Shown here: positions 37,703 through 46,783 of the stretch, piece after piece
How positions within the stretch are numbered: the stretch's first letter is position 1
Layout: the number at the start of each line of letters is the position of its first letter
NCBI RefSeq assembly: GCF_004682055.1
Contig: NZ_QUZU01000016.1
Span: forward strand, 61,695 to 125,694
DNA from: Pseudomonas kairouanensis
GTDB lineage: Bacteria > Pseudomonadota > Gammaproteobacteria > Pseudomonadales > Pseudomonadaceae
Length of the DNA stretch: 64,000 nucleotides
Direction: 5' to 3'
The notes under the pieces: generated by a model
Told to the model about the DNA's origin: nothing
Seen by the model: the letters and a program-made list of their open reading frames with translations, nothing else
Database searches by the model: none
Program-made: the position numbers and the translations under genes

Positions 37703-38563
37703 TCAGTCTCCAAGCGGCAGGCTGTCGGGACCGCCGCGATATTCGTCCAGCGCCAGCTTGATGCGGCGCAGGCGCTCCTGGTTGGCGTCCGGCATGGCCA
37801 GGGCCAGCTCGGTGGCGAGCAGGTCGATGGCCAGTAACATGCCGTAGCGCGCGGCGGTGGGTTTGTAGATAAAACTGGTTTCGGCCGGTTGCAGCGCCAG
37901 CAGTACATCTGCCAGTTGGGCCAGGGGGGAATCGGGGAGCGTGATGGCCACGATGCGCGCATCGTAATTGCGCGCCAGCGCCACCACGTCCAGCAGTTCT
38001 GGGGTCAGGCCAGTCAGGGAGCAGACGATCAACGCATGCTCGGGGCCCAAGGTGGCGGCCGTGACGCGCATCATCACCGGGTCATGACAGGCAGTAATCG
38101 GATACCCAAGGCGCACCAGCCGCACCTGCAACTCATCGCTGCACAGGCTCGACGGACCGCCCATGCCAAAGGCGTGGATCATCCGCGCCTTGCCCAGCAG
38201 GCTCACGGCATCGGCAAAGCGCGCCTGGTCGAAACCCGACAGGTGCTGGCGCAACGTGGCTTCGATGTCACCGAGGATCTGCCGGTGAAACGCCGACTGT
38301 TCAGGCAACCCTGCCGGATCCAGGAAACGACTGCCCACCCCGCTGGCCTGGGCCAGTTGCAGGCGCAAATCACGCAGGTCACGGCACCCCACGCTGCGGG
38401 CAAACCGCGACAGCGTGGCCGTGCTGACCTCGGCGCGTTGGGACAACTCTTCCAGGCTGGCCGACGCGGTAAAGCCCACGTCATCGAGCATCAGCCTGGC
38501 GATACGCCCTTCGCCAGCGCTGAACGAAGCCTGGCGGGCGCGGATCTGGTAGAGGATGTCCAT
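37703..38563 (-). CDS. MurR/RpiR-family transcriptional regulator
   Basis: 286 residues with an N-terminal helix-turn-helix of the RpiR type (ASLEELSQRAEVSTATLSRFARSVGC, in two adjacent runs, about residues 34-60) and a C-terminal SIS sugar-binding-like domain (residues 120-260, IHAFGMGGPSSLCSDELQVRL). The next gene starts one base after its stop, so it is co-transcribed with the D-aminoacylase gene and preceded by gntP. It probably responds to a substrate of that pathway. Confidence 0.9.
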   Translation of the reverse strand: MDILYQIRARQASFSAGEGRIARLMLDDVGFTASASLEELSQRAEVSTATLSRFARSVGCRDLRDLRLQLAQASGVGSRFLDPAGLPEQSAFHRQILGDIEATLRQHLSGFDQARFADAVSLLGKARMIHAFGMGGPSSLCSDELQVRLVRLGYPITACHDPVMMRVTAATLGPEHALIVCSLTGLTPELLDVVALARNYDARIVAITLPDSPLAQLADVLLALQPAETSFIYKPTAARYGMLLAIDLLATELALAMPDANQERLRRIKLALDEYRGGPDSLPLGD

Positions 38564-38589
38564 GAAATCTCCGGGTTACAGAATGCGGC

Positions 38590-39939
38590 TCATAAAACAA
38601 GAGACAGGCCGTAGGTGAGACCGAAGGCGACTAAAGAAATCAGGGTCTCCAGCACGGTCCAGGTCTTGAAGGTCTGGATCACCGTCATATTGAAGTATTC
38701 CTTGATCAGCCAGAAGCCGCCGTCGTTGACGTGGGAAAAGATCACCGAGCCCGCACCGGTGGCCAGTACCAGCAATTCCGGGTGCGGATAACCCAGGGCC
38801 AGGGCAACGGGCGCGACGACGCCGGATGCGGTGGTCATGGCCACCGTGGCCGACCCTGTGGCGATGCGCATCAACGCGGCGAACAACCAGCCCATCACCA
38901 GCGGCGACAGATCGAAGGCATGGGCCAGCCCCAGGATTTCATTGGTCACGCCCGCATCCACCAGAATGCGATTCAAGCCGCCCCCGGCGCCTACCAGCAA
39001 GGTGATGCTCGCCGTCGGCGCCAGGCACTCGTTGGTGAACTTGAGGATCGACTCACGGTTGAAGCCTTGGGCAATCCCCAAGGTCCAGAAGCTGACCAAC
39101 GTCGCCACCAGCAGTGCGATCACCGAGTTGCCGATAAACAACAGAAACTGGTTGAAGCCGCTGCCCGGTGTTGCGATCACGTTGGCCCAGCCGCCGATCA
39201 TCATCAGCACCACCGGCAACAGGATGGTCCCCATGGTCAGAGCAAAACTCGGTAATTGGGTACGCGGTTCACGCTCGATAAACTGGCGTTCCAGCGGGTT
39301 TTCCGCCGGCAACTGAATACGCGGCACGATGTATTTGGCGTACACGGGGCCGGCGATGATCGCCGTGGGAATACCGATCAAAATCGCATACAGCACGGTC
39401 TGCCCCACCGACGCGTTATACGCCAGCACCGCCATCATCGCCGCCGGGTGCGGCGGCACCAGCGCGTGCACCACCGACAAACCGGCCACCATGGGCAGGC
39501 CCACCATCAGGATCGACACGCCCACACGCCGCGCCACGGTAAACGCGATGGGCACCAGCAACACAAACCCCACCTCGAAAAACAGCGGCAGGCCCACCAG
39601 GAACGCGATGCACACCATGGCCCAGTGGGCATTGCGCTCGCCGAAACGGTTGATCAGCGTACGCGCCACCTGCTCGGCGCCTCCGGACTCGGCCATCATC
39701 TTGCCAAGCATGGTGCCCAGCGCCACCACCAGGGCGATATGCCCCAGGGTCTTGCCGACGCCCGCTTCGTATGAGCCCATGATGGTGTCCGCCGGCATCC
39801 CGGCCATCAGCGCCAGGCCAATGGACACCAGGGTGATCACGATGAACGGGTTGAGTCGGTAACGTGCAATCAGCACGATCAAAGCAATGATGGCGATGGC
39901 AGCGTATGCCAACAGCCCGAAGCCCGGTGATGCGGCCAT
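38590..39939 (-). CDS. GntP-family transporter
   Basis: 449 residues from the ATG at 39939, with a strong AGGAG six bases before. About twelve hydrophobic segments and the GntP blocks MAESGGAEQVARTLINRFGE, PLFFEVGFVLLVPIAF and VPPHPAAMMA are present. These are proton symporters for gluconate and related acids. In this operon, with an RpiR regulator and a D-aminoacylase, the likely cargo is an N-acyl-D-amino acid or similar compound. First gene of the three-gene operon. Confidence 0.92.
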   Translation of the reverse strand: MAASPGFGLLAYAAIAIIALIVLIARYRLNPFIVITLVSIGLALMAGMPADTIMGSYEAGVGKTLGHIALVVALGTMLGKMMAESGGAEQVARTLINRFGERNAHWAMVCIAFLVGLPLFFEVGFVLLVPIAFTVARRVGVSILMVGLPMVAGLSVVHALVPPHPAAMMAVLAYNASVGQTVLYAILIGIPTAIIAGPVYAKYIVPRIQLPAENPLERQFIEREPRTQLPSFALTMGTILLPVVLMMIGGWANVIATPGSGFNQFLLFIGNSVIALLVATLVSFWTLGIAQGFNRESILKFTNECLAPTASITLLVGAGGGLNRILVDAGVTNEILGLAHAFDLSPLVMGWLFAALMRIATGSATVAMTTASGVVAPVALALGYPHPELLVLATGAGSVIFSHVNDGGFWLIKEYFNMTVIQTFKTWTVLETLISLVAFGLTYGLSLVL

Positions 39940-40187
39940 GCGGTACTCCTCGGAAAGGGTCACGTCGAATTGGTTGTGAAACTCATAAATCATTCCATAG
40001 AAGCAATTTCAATTTTTATGAAAGTAAGTTTCGCCCACAGATAAGCGCTGTCGCGTTGGGATATGCCCGACAGGCTTCAATGAAAATTCAGAGGGTGTTC
40101 TTACATGAAGATCAGACGCTGCCGGAACCTCATCGTCCGCCATCCAGTCATAGAATGCGCACCCACCCACGCCCAGGAAAACCGACC

Positions 40188-40568
40188 ATGATCCGTACCT
40201 CCCTTGCCGTCAGCGCTCTGCTCCTCGCTGCGTGCGGCACCGCCTCGGCGGCCGATAACGTGGCGCTCAAAAAATGCATGGACAGCGCCAACACCACCGC
40301 TGACATGGTCAGTTGCAATGCCAAGGAAACCAAGGTGCAAGACAAGCGCCTGAACACGGCCTACAAGACCGCCCTCGCCGCCCAGGAGGGCGCGCGCAAA
40401 CAGCAACTGCAAGACGTGCAGCGCCTGTGGATAAAGTACCGCGACGCCAATTGCGCTTTCGCGGGCAGTGCAACCGGCGGCAGCATCGACCGCGTCAATG
40501 GCTCCGGTTGCGTGCTGGACATGACCCAGACCCGCGCCCAGGAACTGGAAGACCTGGTCGGGCCGTGA
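40188..40568 (+). CDS. LprI/DUF1311-family periplasmic protein
   Basis: 126 residues with a signal peptide MIRTSLAVSALLLAACGTASA. The LAAC-GT sequence could also be read as a lipobox. The DUF1311 core (CMDSANTTADMVSCNAKE, then QQLQDVQRLWIKYRDANCAF and GSGCVLDMTQTRAQEL) has four cysteines suited to two disulfides. Relatives include lysozyme inhibitors such as LprI. The gene ends next to the convergent SulP gene with no gap. Confidence 0.82.
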   Translation: MIRTSLAVSALLLAACGTASAADNVALKKCMDSANTTADMVSCNAKETKVQDKRLNTAYKTALAAQEGARKQQLQDVQRLWIKYRDANCAFAGSATGGSIDRVNGSGCVLDMTQTRAQELEDLVGP

Positions 40569-42014
40569 TCAGTCGTGGTGTACCTTGGCGCGCTTGAGCA
40601 GCTTCTTGCAGCGCTCCGACAAGTGCAGCACCCGCAGATGCTTGCCGGCCTTGGTGTAGCGCTCACGCAGGGTCATCAACGCGGCAATCGCTGAATAATC
40701 CACAAAACTCAGGTGACGGCAATCCAACGTCACCTGGGCCGGGTCGTTGGCCGGGTCGAACTGGTTCAGAAACGGTGTGGTCGAGGCAAAGAACAAGGTG
40801 CCGTGCAGGCGGTACAACTTGCTGCCATCGGCCTCCAGATGTTCATCGGCGTACAGCTCCCGCGCCTGCTGCCAGGCAAAGTTCAGCGCCGCAATCACAA
40901 TCCCGCACAGCACCGCCGTGGCCAAGTCGGTAAACACGGTGATCACCGTCACCGCGATAATCACCAGCACATCGTTGAGCGGCACCTTGTTGACCACCCG
41001 CAAGGACGCCCAGGCGAAGGTCTGCTGGGACACCACGAACATCACCCCCACCAGCGCCGCCAGCGGAATGCGCTCGATAAACGGCGACAGGAACAGGATG
41101 AACAACAGGATCATCACCCCGGCAAACACCCCGGAGAAACGCCCGCGCCCGCCAGAGCTGAGGTTGATCACGGTTTGCCCGATCATTGCGCAACCGCCCA
41201 TGCCGCCGAACACACCCGAAACCATGTTTGCTGCGCCCAGGGCCACGCTTTCGCGGTCGGGATAGCCACGGGTCTCGGTGATTTCGTCGGTGAGGTTGAG
41301 GGTGAGCAGGGTTTCCAGCAGGCCGACCATGGCCATCAGGAACGCGTAGGGCGCGATGATGCCCAGGGTTTCCAGGGTCCAGGGAATGTGTGGCAGGGCA
41401 AAGGTGGGCAAGCCACCGGCGATGTGGGCCATGTCGCCCAAGGTGCGGGTCGGCAGGCCCAACAGGTACACCGCCAGGCCTACCCCCAGGATCGCCACCA
41501 GTGCGGGCGGCACCGCACGGGTGATGCGCGGCAGCACGTAGACAATGGCCATGGTCACCAGCACCAGGCCAATCATCACGTACAACGGCGTACCGCTGAG
41601 CCAATGCTCACCGCTCTTGAAATGCTCCAACTGCGCCAGCGCAATGATAATCGCCAGCCCGTTCACGAACCCCAGCATCACCGGGTGCGGCACCATGCGC
41701 ACGAGTTTGCCCAGGCGCAGCAGGCCGAAGGCGATCATGATCAGCCCGCCCAGCAGCACCGTGGCCAGCAAGTATTCGACGCCGTGCTGGACGACCAGCG
41801 CAACGATCACCACCGCCATGGAGCCTGCCGCACCGGAGACCATGCCCGGCCGGCCGCCGAACAACGCAGTGAGGGTGCAGATGATAAAGGCGCCGTAGAG
41901 CCCCATCAGCGGGTTGAGGTGGGCCACCAGGGCAAAGGCGATGCATTCGGGCAGCAACGCAAACGACGTGGTGAGGCCAGCCAGGGCATCGGCGCGCAGA
42001 CGGGTGAGGTTCAT
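40569..42014 (-). CDS. SulP-family inorganic anion transporter
   Basis: 481 residues: a SulP core of about eleven to twelve hydrophobic segments (ALLPECIAFALVAHLNPLMGLYG at the start in two runs; GGMGGCAMIGQTVINLSSGGRGR mid-protein in two runs) and a short C-terminal STAS domain with VTLDCRHLSFVDYSAIAAL. SulP proteins carry sulfate, bicarbonate or other anions across the inner membrane; the cargo cannot be told from sequence. There is no carbonic anhydrase domain. Confidence 0.92.
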   Translation of the reverse strand: MNLTRLRADALAGLTTSFALLPECIAFALVAHLNPLMGLYGAFIICTLTALFGGRPGMVSGAAGSMAVVIVALVVQHGVEYLLATVLLGGLIMIAFGLLRLGKLVRMVPHPVMLGFVNGLAIIIALAQLEHFKSGEHWLSGTPLYVMIGLVLVTMAIVYVLPRITRAVPPALVAILGVGLAVYLLGLPTRTLGDMAHIAGGLPTFALPHIPWTLETLGIIAPYAFLMAMVGLLETLLTLNLTDEITETRGYPDRESVALGAANMVSGVFGGMGGCAMIGQTVINLSSGGRGRFSGVFAGVMILLFILFLSPFIERIPLAALVGVMFVVSQQTFAWASLRVVNKVPLNDVLVIIAVTVITVFTDLATAVLCGIVIAALNFAWQQARELYADEHLEADGSKLYRLHGTLFFASTTPFLNQFDPANDPAQVTLDCRHLSFVDYSAIAALMTLRERYTKAGKHLRVLHLSERCKKLLKRAKVHHD

Positions 42015-42100
42015 GGGGTACCAGGGTAATGCGGGGGATAAGGCGGGGGATGGTACGGAATTGCGGGCTCTGGGGCTAGCCTAGGGGCCTGAGTCGCCCC

Positions 42101-42181
42101 ATTCGCGAGCAAGCCCGCACACATTTGACCGAGTTCCAAAGTTGGAACGCAGTCTGTGTGGGAGCGGGCTTGCTCGCGAAG
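42101..42181. repeat. REP/BIME-like inverted repeat, arms in opposite order
   Basis: CGCGAGCAAGCCCGCACACA first, then TGTGTGGGAGCGGGCTTGCT. The arms are complementary apart from a small insertion and are about 35 bp apart. Inside-out orientation relative to the repeats at 1183 and 15826. Confidence 0.8.
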
Positions 42182-42206
42182 GTAGCGACTCGGTCTCAAG
42201 CGAACA

Positions 42207-43100
42207 TCAAACCATCTCGCGACGAATCCACTCGACTACAGATGTGCGCTGCGGCGCCCATCCCAATAACTCACGGGCATGCTTACCACGCACCCGGCTG
42301 TTGGAACCCAAGCCATAGTTGGCCATTTCATAGCCCCACTCGGCCTCAGCCTCGGCCAGCGGCCAATCCTGCGGTTCACCCAGGTTCAGCGCCTGAGCAA
42401 TGGCGGCGGTCATTTCGATAAACGCCGCTTCACTGCTTTCGACGAAGTAGAACGTGCCCGGCACGTTCTTGGTCAGGGCCAGCAGGTACAACGCCACCAC
42501 ATCTTCAATATGCACGTTGGACCAGATGTTCTGCCCGGTCCCTACATGGCGCACGACCCCACTCTTGCGCGCCTGTTTGAGCAAGCGCGGCAATTGCACG
42601 CTGTCACGTTTCACGCCCAGGCTGTGGCCGTAGATCAGGGTATTGCAGATCACCGCCGAATTCACGCCGTCGTTGGCGGCCGCGAGGATCAGGTTGTCGA
42701 TGGCCACACGGGCGGCTTTGTCGACAGTGGGCTGTGGCAGGTTGTCTTCGAAATAGATGATATCGCTGGCCTTGCCGCCCGATGCGTCGCCCACAATGCT
42801 CGAACCGCTGGTGTGCAGGAACGGCTTGTTCGAGCCTTTCAAGGCGGCCAGCAAGGTTTCTACGCCAGCGCGATGGTCGCTGCTGGCGGCGTTGATCACC
42901 GCGTCGGCCTTTTGCGCTTGCTCGGTCAACACACTGGCATCGTCCAGGGTGCCAAGCACCGGGGTGATGCCGAGTGAAGTCATTTCAGCAGCCTGATCGG
43001 CGCTGCGCACCAGGCCGGTCACACGGTGGCCAGCCTTGATCAGGCCGGTGGCAATGGAACCGCCGATAAAACCTGCAGCGCCGGTAACGAATACATTCAT
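42207..43100 (-). CDS. NAD-dependent epimerase/SDR-extended family protein
   Basis: 297 residues from the ATG at 43100 (MNVFVTGAAGFIGGSIATGL), which gives the Rossmann GxxGxxG at residues 7-13. LHTSGSSIVGDASGG and NTLIYGHSLGVKRDS correspond to the substrate loop and the YxxxK region, but the canonical Tyr-x3-Lys is not clear, as in atypical NmrA- or dihydroflavonol-type members. It reads in the same direction as the LysR and MdaB genes upstream. The substrate is unknown. Confidence 0.85.
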   Translation of the reverse strand: MNVFVTGAAGFIGGSIATGLIKAGHRVTGLVRSADQAAEMTSLGITPVLGTLDDASVLTEQAQKADAVINAASSDHRAGVETLLAALKGSNKPFLHTSGSSIVGDASGGKASDIIYFEDNLPQPTVDKAARVAIDNLILAAANDGVNSAVICNTLIYGHSLGVKRDSVQLPRLLKQARKSGVVRHVGTGQNIWSNVHIEDVVALYLLALTKNVPGTFYFVESSEAAFIEMTAAIAQALNLGEPQDWPLAEAEAEWGYEMANYGLGSNSRVRGKHARELLGWAPQRTSVVEWIRREMV

Positions 43101-43203
43101 GGAGGGTGCTCCTGACGGGGTAAGTAATAGGTCCAGTATCAAGGCCCCCTCCCCGCCGAATAAGCCCCTGCAGACCAATTGACTCTTGCGCTGCAATCAC
43201 GAA

Positions 43204-44100
43204 TCAGCAGGCATACCGCGCCAACTTGGCCTGGATAAAGTCCAGGAAGCACTGGATGCGCAGCGCCAACTGCGAGTTGCGGTAGAACACCGCGTGAATC
43301 GGCTGGCGATACCCGCTGTTGAACCCTTCCAACACCGGCACCAGGCGGCCGGCGTCGATGTCGTCGATGGTCATGAAGTTGGACAGGCAGCAAATACCCT
43401 GCCCCTCCAACGCCAACTGGCGCACGGTTTCGCCACTGGACGCGGCAATGCTCGGCAGGATCTGCCAGCGGTCGCCTTCCACATGACGCAGTGGCCAATG
43501 GTTGAGGGTTTCGGTCTGGGAGAAGCCCAGCAAGGTATGGTCGGCCAGCTCAGCCACCGTGGTCGGGGCGCCGAATTGTTCGATATAGCCAGGGCTGGCG
43601 AGGATATGCAGCGGCGTGCAGCCCAGGGAGCGGGCATGCAGGGTGGAGTCAGCCAGCACACCGATGCGAATCGCGATGTCGGTGCTCTGCTCCAGCAGGT
43701 CGATGATCAAGTCATCACTGTTCAATTCCAGCTGGATCTGCGGGTACAGGCGGCGAAACTCGGCAATGTACGGCACGATCCCGTGCAGCATGAACGGCAC
43801 GGCCGCATTGATGCGCAGCCGCCCGGCGGGTTTTTTCTGACGCGACGACAGGCGCTCTTCCAACTCTTCCATCTGCGCCAGGATCACCTTGGCCTGCTCG
43901 AAGAAGTACTTGCCTTCCTCGGTCAGGTCCATGCGCCGCGTGGTGCGGTTGATCAGCGTGGTGTCGAGCTTGGCTTCCAGGCGCGACAAGGTGCGGCTGA
44001 CCGCCGACGGCGTCTGCCCGACCTGCTCGGCCGCGGCGGAAATCGAGCCGCACTCAATCACGCTGACGAAGATTTGTAGCTCGTCGGATCGGGCTTTCAC
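43204..44100 (-). CDS. LysR-family transcriptional regulator
   Basis: 298 residues with the N-terminal winged helix (GSISAAAEQVGQTPSAVSRT, about residues 17-36), RTTRRMDLTEEGKYFFEQAK and a C-terminal effector-binding domain. It reads in the same direction as the mdaB-like gene 30 bp upstream and could be co-transcribed with it. CrgA-type regulators of this sort often control NADPH:quinone or SDR genes; that role is inferred from the flanking genes. Confidence 0.88.
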   Translation of the reverse strand: MKARSDELQIFVSVIECGSISAAAEQVGQTPSAVSRTLSRLEAKLDTTLINRTTRRMDLTEEGKYFFEQAKVILAQMEELEERLSSRQKKPAGRLRINAAVPFMLHGIVPYIAEFRRLYPQIQLELNSDDLIIDLLEQSTDIAIRIGVLADSTLHARSLGCTPLHILASPGYIEQFGAPTTVAELADHTLLGFSQTETLNHWPLRHVEGDRWQILPSIAASSGETVRQLALEGQGICCLSNFMTIDDIDAGRLVPVLEGFNSGYRQPIHAVFYRNSQLALRIQCFLDFIQAKLARYAC

Positions 44101-44130
44101 AGGCTGTCCTCGTTATCGGTTCGCAGCAGC

Positions 44131-44721
44131 TTACACCGACAGCTTGAACACCTGCGCCAGATGCTGCTCGTAGCGCGCTACGTCGGCTTCAATGGCCGGG
44201 CGTTTCATCACGTCCACACAGAGGAAGGTGGGCAAGGCGGTCATGCCGAGGAATTCGTTGGCTTTGTGGAATGGGAAGTACACGGCGTCCACGCCCTTGG
44301 CTTCGAAGAAGTCACTCGGGTCGTCGAAGGCTTGCTGCGGCGCGTTCCAGGTCAGCGACAACATGTACTGCTTGCCCTGGATCAGGCCGCCGCTGCCGTA
44401 TTTCTGCGAGGCATCGGAGCGGGTGCGGCCGTCGCTGGCGTACAGGCTGCCGTGGCCTTCGGTGAACACTTCGTCGATGTACTTCTTGACGATCCACGGT
44501 GCGCCCATCCACCAGCCGGGCATCTGGTAGATGATCACGTCGGCCCAGAGGAACTTGGCGACTTCTTCGGCCACGTCGTAGCCCTCGTCGATATGGGTGA
44601 CCTTGACGTCGATACCGCCACGGTCCAGCACGGCCAGGGCAGCGTCATGCAGGGTAGTGTTGTAGCGGCCATCGGAGTGGGCGAACTTTTTGCCGCCGTT
44701 GAGCAGGAGTACTTTTTTCAT
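44131..44721 (-). CDS. mdaB: NAD(P)H-quinone reductase/modulator of drug activity B (MdaB-like)
   Basis: 196 residues, a flavodoxin-like fold: LLNGGKKFAHSDGRYN at residues 5-20, DVIIYQMPGWWMGAPWIVKKYIDEVF mid-protein in adjacent runs, SLYASDGRTRSDASQKYG and SLTWNAPQQAF. These are the FAD and quinone contacts of MdaB, which performs two-electron reduction of quinones. It is followed by a LysR gene that may control it. Confidence 0.9.
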   Translation of the reverse strand: MKKVLLLNGGKKFAHSDGRYNTTLHDAALAVLDRGGIDVKVTHIDEGYDVAEEVAKFLWADVIIYQMPGWWMGAPWIVKKYIDEVFTEGHGSLYASDGRTRSDASQKYGSGGLIQGKQYMLSLTWNAPQQAFDDPSDFFEAKGVDAVYFPFHKANEFLGMTALPTFLCVDVMKRPAIEADVARYEQHLAQVFKLSV

Positions 44722-44838
44722 GGGAAGTGTCCAGAGGTTGAAAATGTCTGGACGCAGACTATCGACCCTGGGCCCTCGGAATAAGCGCCGGTGCGGCAAA
44801 ATACATTTGACCTTAAAGCACGAATAGACCGTGAATTA

Positions 44839-45603
44839 TTAACCTTCGATCAGCAGATGGCCGCCCAACAGCGCCATGCCGATAAAAAACACACGCTTGA
44901 ACAACACCGCACTGATGCGTTGGCGCACGACCTGGCCCAGCCACATACCCAGCAACGCGGGCACCAGCGCCAGCAGCGAAGCATTGAATGCGCCCCCGCC
45001 CAGGCTACCGCGCCAAGCCAGCCCGGCGGCCAGGGCCAGGGTCGAGACGGTGAACGACAGCCCCAACGCTTGCACCAACTGATCGCGGTTCAAACCCAGG
45101 GCTTGCAGATACGGCACCGCCGGGATCACAAACACACCGGTTGCCGAGGTAATGATGCCGGTGATTACACCGCAGAGCGGGCCCAGCCAACGCTCGGTTT
45201 CAGGCTTTACGCTGAACGTTGGCAGGAACAACCCACTTAACCCGTACACCAACAACGCGCCGCCCAATGCGTGAACGACCCAACCGCCACCGTTCATGCC
45301 CAACCAAACCGTACCCAACCCGGTGCCGAGGAAAATCAGCAACAACATCGGCCACAGCCGTTTGAGCAGCGCGCTCAGGTGACCGCCGAAAGCCAGTTGC
45401 CAAAGGTTGGTGACGGTTGAAGGAATAATCAGCAGGGCCGCAGCCTGCGCCGGCAGCATAGCCAGGCCGAGCAAACCCATGGCAACGGTGGGCAGGCCGA
45501 GGCCGATCACGCCTTTGACCGTGCCGGCCAGCAGGAAGGTGCCGAACACCAGCAGGGTCAGGGCGGGGCCGATGTCTTGATAGAACGCTAGGAAGGTATT
45601 CAT
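44839..45603 (-). CDS. TauE/SafE family sulfite exporter-like protein
   Basis: 254 residues from the ATG at 45603 (MNTFLAFYQDIGPALTLLVF). About eight hydrophobic segments and the family motifs AGTVKGVIGLGLPTVAMG near residue 28 and GVITGIITSATGVFVIPAVP mid-protein are visible. Members export sulfite, sulfoacetate or similar anions from the inner membrane. It is divergent from a LysR gene across a REP element; a regulator-target link is possible but not shown. Confidence 0.88.
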   Translation of the reverse strand: MNTFLAFYQDIGPALTLLVFGTFLLAGTVKGVIGLGLPTVAMGLLGLAMLPAQAAALLIIPSTVTNLWQLAFGGHLSALLKRLWPMLLLIFLGTGLGTVWLGMNGGGWVVHALGGALLVYGLSGLFLPTFSVKPETERWLGPLCGVITGIITSATGVFVIPAVPYLQALGLNRDQLVQALGLSFTVSTLALAAGLAWRGSLGGGAFNASLLALVPALLGMWLGQVVRQRISAVLFKRVFFIGMALLGGHLLIEG

Positions 45604-45688
45604 GGGGGGATTGTGCGGGGTTGGGGCGAGGTTGGAAATTCGCCATATACTGAGGCAGCCTCTTGTTTTGCGCGAGGCTGATACCGCC

Positions 45689-45760
45689 TTCGCGAGCAAG
45701 CCCGCTCCCACACTTGAATGTGTTCACACATCAACCTGTGGGAGCGGGCTTGCTCGCGAA
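45689..45760. repeat. REP/BIME-like inverted repeat, arms in opposite order
   Basis: TTCGCGAGCAAGCCCGCTCC first and GGAGCGGGCTTGCTCGCGAA second: perfect complements about 25 bp apart. It lies in the divergent region between the TauE gene and a LysR gene. Confidence 0.88.
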
Positions 45761-45791
45761 GAGGCCAGCTCAGTCACCCGAGAACTCAGCC

Positions 45792-46709
45792 ATGCACTTT
45801 GACCTGATCGACCTGCGCCTTTACCTGCACATCCTCGACACCGGCAACATTACCGCTGGCGCCGCCCGCAGCCATTTATCCCTGGCTGCCGCGAGCGCGC
45901 GCATCCGCGCCATGGAAGCCTCGTTGGGTGTCGAATTCCTGGAGCGCGGCCGCCGTGGCGTCACGCCCACACCTGCCGGCATTGCCCTGGCCCGTCACGC
46001 CCGCCTGCTGCTGCAACAGGCCGAGCATCTGCAACAGGACCTGGCCGAATACGCCAGCGGCAGCAAAGGCCAGGTGCGCCTGTTGTGCAACACCACCGCC
46101 CTCAGCGAATACCTGCCGGAACTGCTGGCGGATTTTTTGCGCGAACACCCCAACCTCGACATCGATCTGCAGGAGCTGCCAAGCCTGCGCATCACCCAGG
46201 CCTTGCGCCAGGGTACGGCGGACCTGGGGATAATTTCCGATGCCGTGGACACCCACGACCTACAGACCCTGCCGTTTCGCGATGACCCGCTGGTGCTGAT
46301 CATGCCGTTGGATCATCCACTGGCCACCCGCAGCGCCAGCTTCATCGACAGCCTGCAACACGACTACGTGGGGCTCACCGCCCATAGCGCGCTCTCGGTG
46401 TACCTGGAGGAGCAGGCGCTGCACGTGGGTTTTCGCTTACAGACGCGTATCCGCGCCGAGGGGTTTGATGGCTTGATCCGCATGGTATCCGGAGGCGCAG
46501 GCCTGGGTATCGTGCCCCAGGCCGCACTGGAGCGCTGGCCACTGGCGCGCCGTTTCAAGGCACAGCCTTTGCGCGAGGAGTGGGCCTGTCGAACGCTGTT
46601 ACTGTGTGCACGCTCGTTCGACCAACTGCCCGCCTATGCCGCCGCGCTGCTGGCAGTGTTGGCCAAAACAGCACGCGCCACGGTGTTACGAACAGATGAC
46701 CCAGAGTAA
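45792..46709 (+). CDS. LysR-family transcriptional regulator
   Basis: 305 residues from the ATG at 45792 (MHFDLIDLRLYLHILDTGNI). The winged helix reads ITAGAARSHLSLAAASARIR (about residues 20-39), followed by VEFLERGRRGVTPTPAGIAL and a substrate-binding domain ending in the usual glycine-rich VSGGAGLGIVPQ. Divergent from the TauE/SafE gene, a common pairing for LysR regulators and exporters; the REP element occupies their shared promoter region. Confidence 0.88.
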   Translation: MHFDLIDLRLYLHILDTGNITAGAARSHLSLAAASARIRAMEASLGVEFLERGRRGVTPTPAGIALARHARLLLQQAEHLQQDLAEYASGSKGQVRLLCNTTALSEYLPELLADFLREHPNLDIDLQELPSLRITQALRQGTADLGIISDAVDTHDLQTLPFRDDPLVLIMPLDHPLATRSASFIDSLQHDYVGLTAHSALSVYLEEQALHVGFRLQTRIRAEGFDGLIRMVSGGAGLGIVPQAALERWPLARRFKAQPLREEWACRTLLLCARSFDQLPAYAAALLAVLAKTARATVLRTDDPE

Positions 46710-46783
46710 TATCAGCCCCCTCAGCAGTTCTAAGGGCAGATGCGGTGTGCATCACCCTCGCGAAAAAGTAGAAAGGAACGTTA

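Noticed and set aside
36238..37962. Longer start for the D-aminoacylase gene
   Set aside because: The extra 87 residues overlap the RpiR gene in another frame and lack family similarity; the ATG at 37701 has GGAG six bases before.
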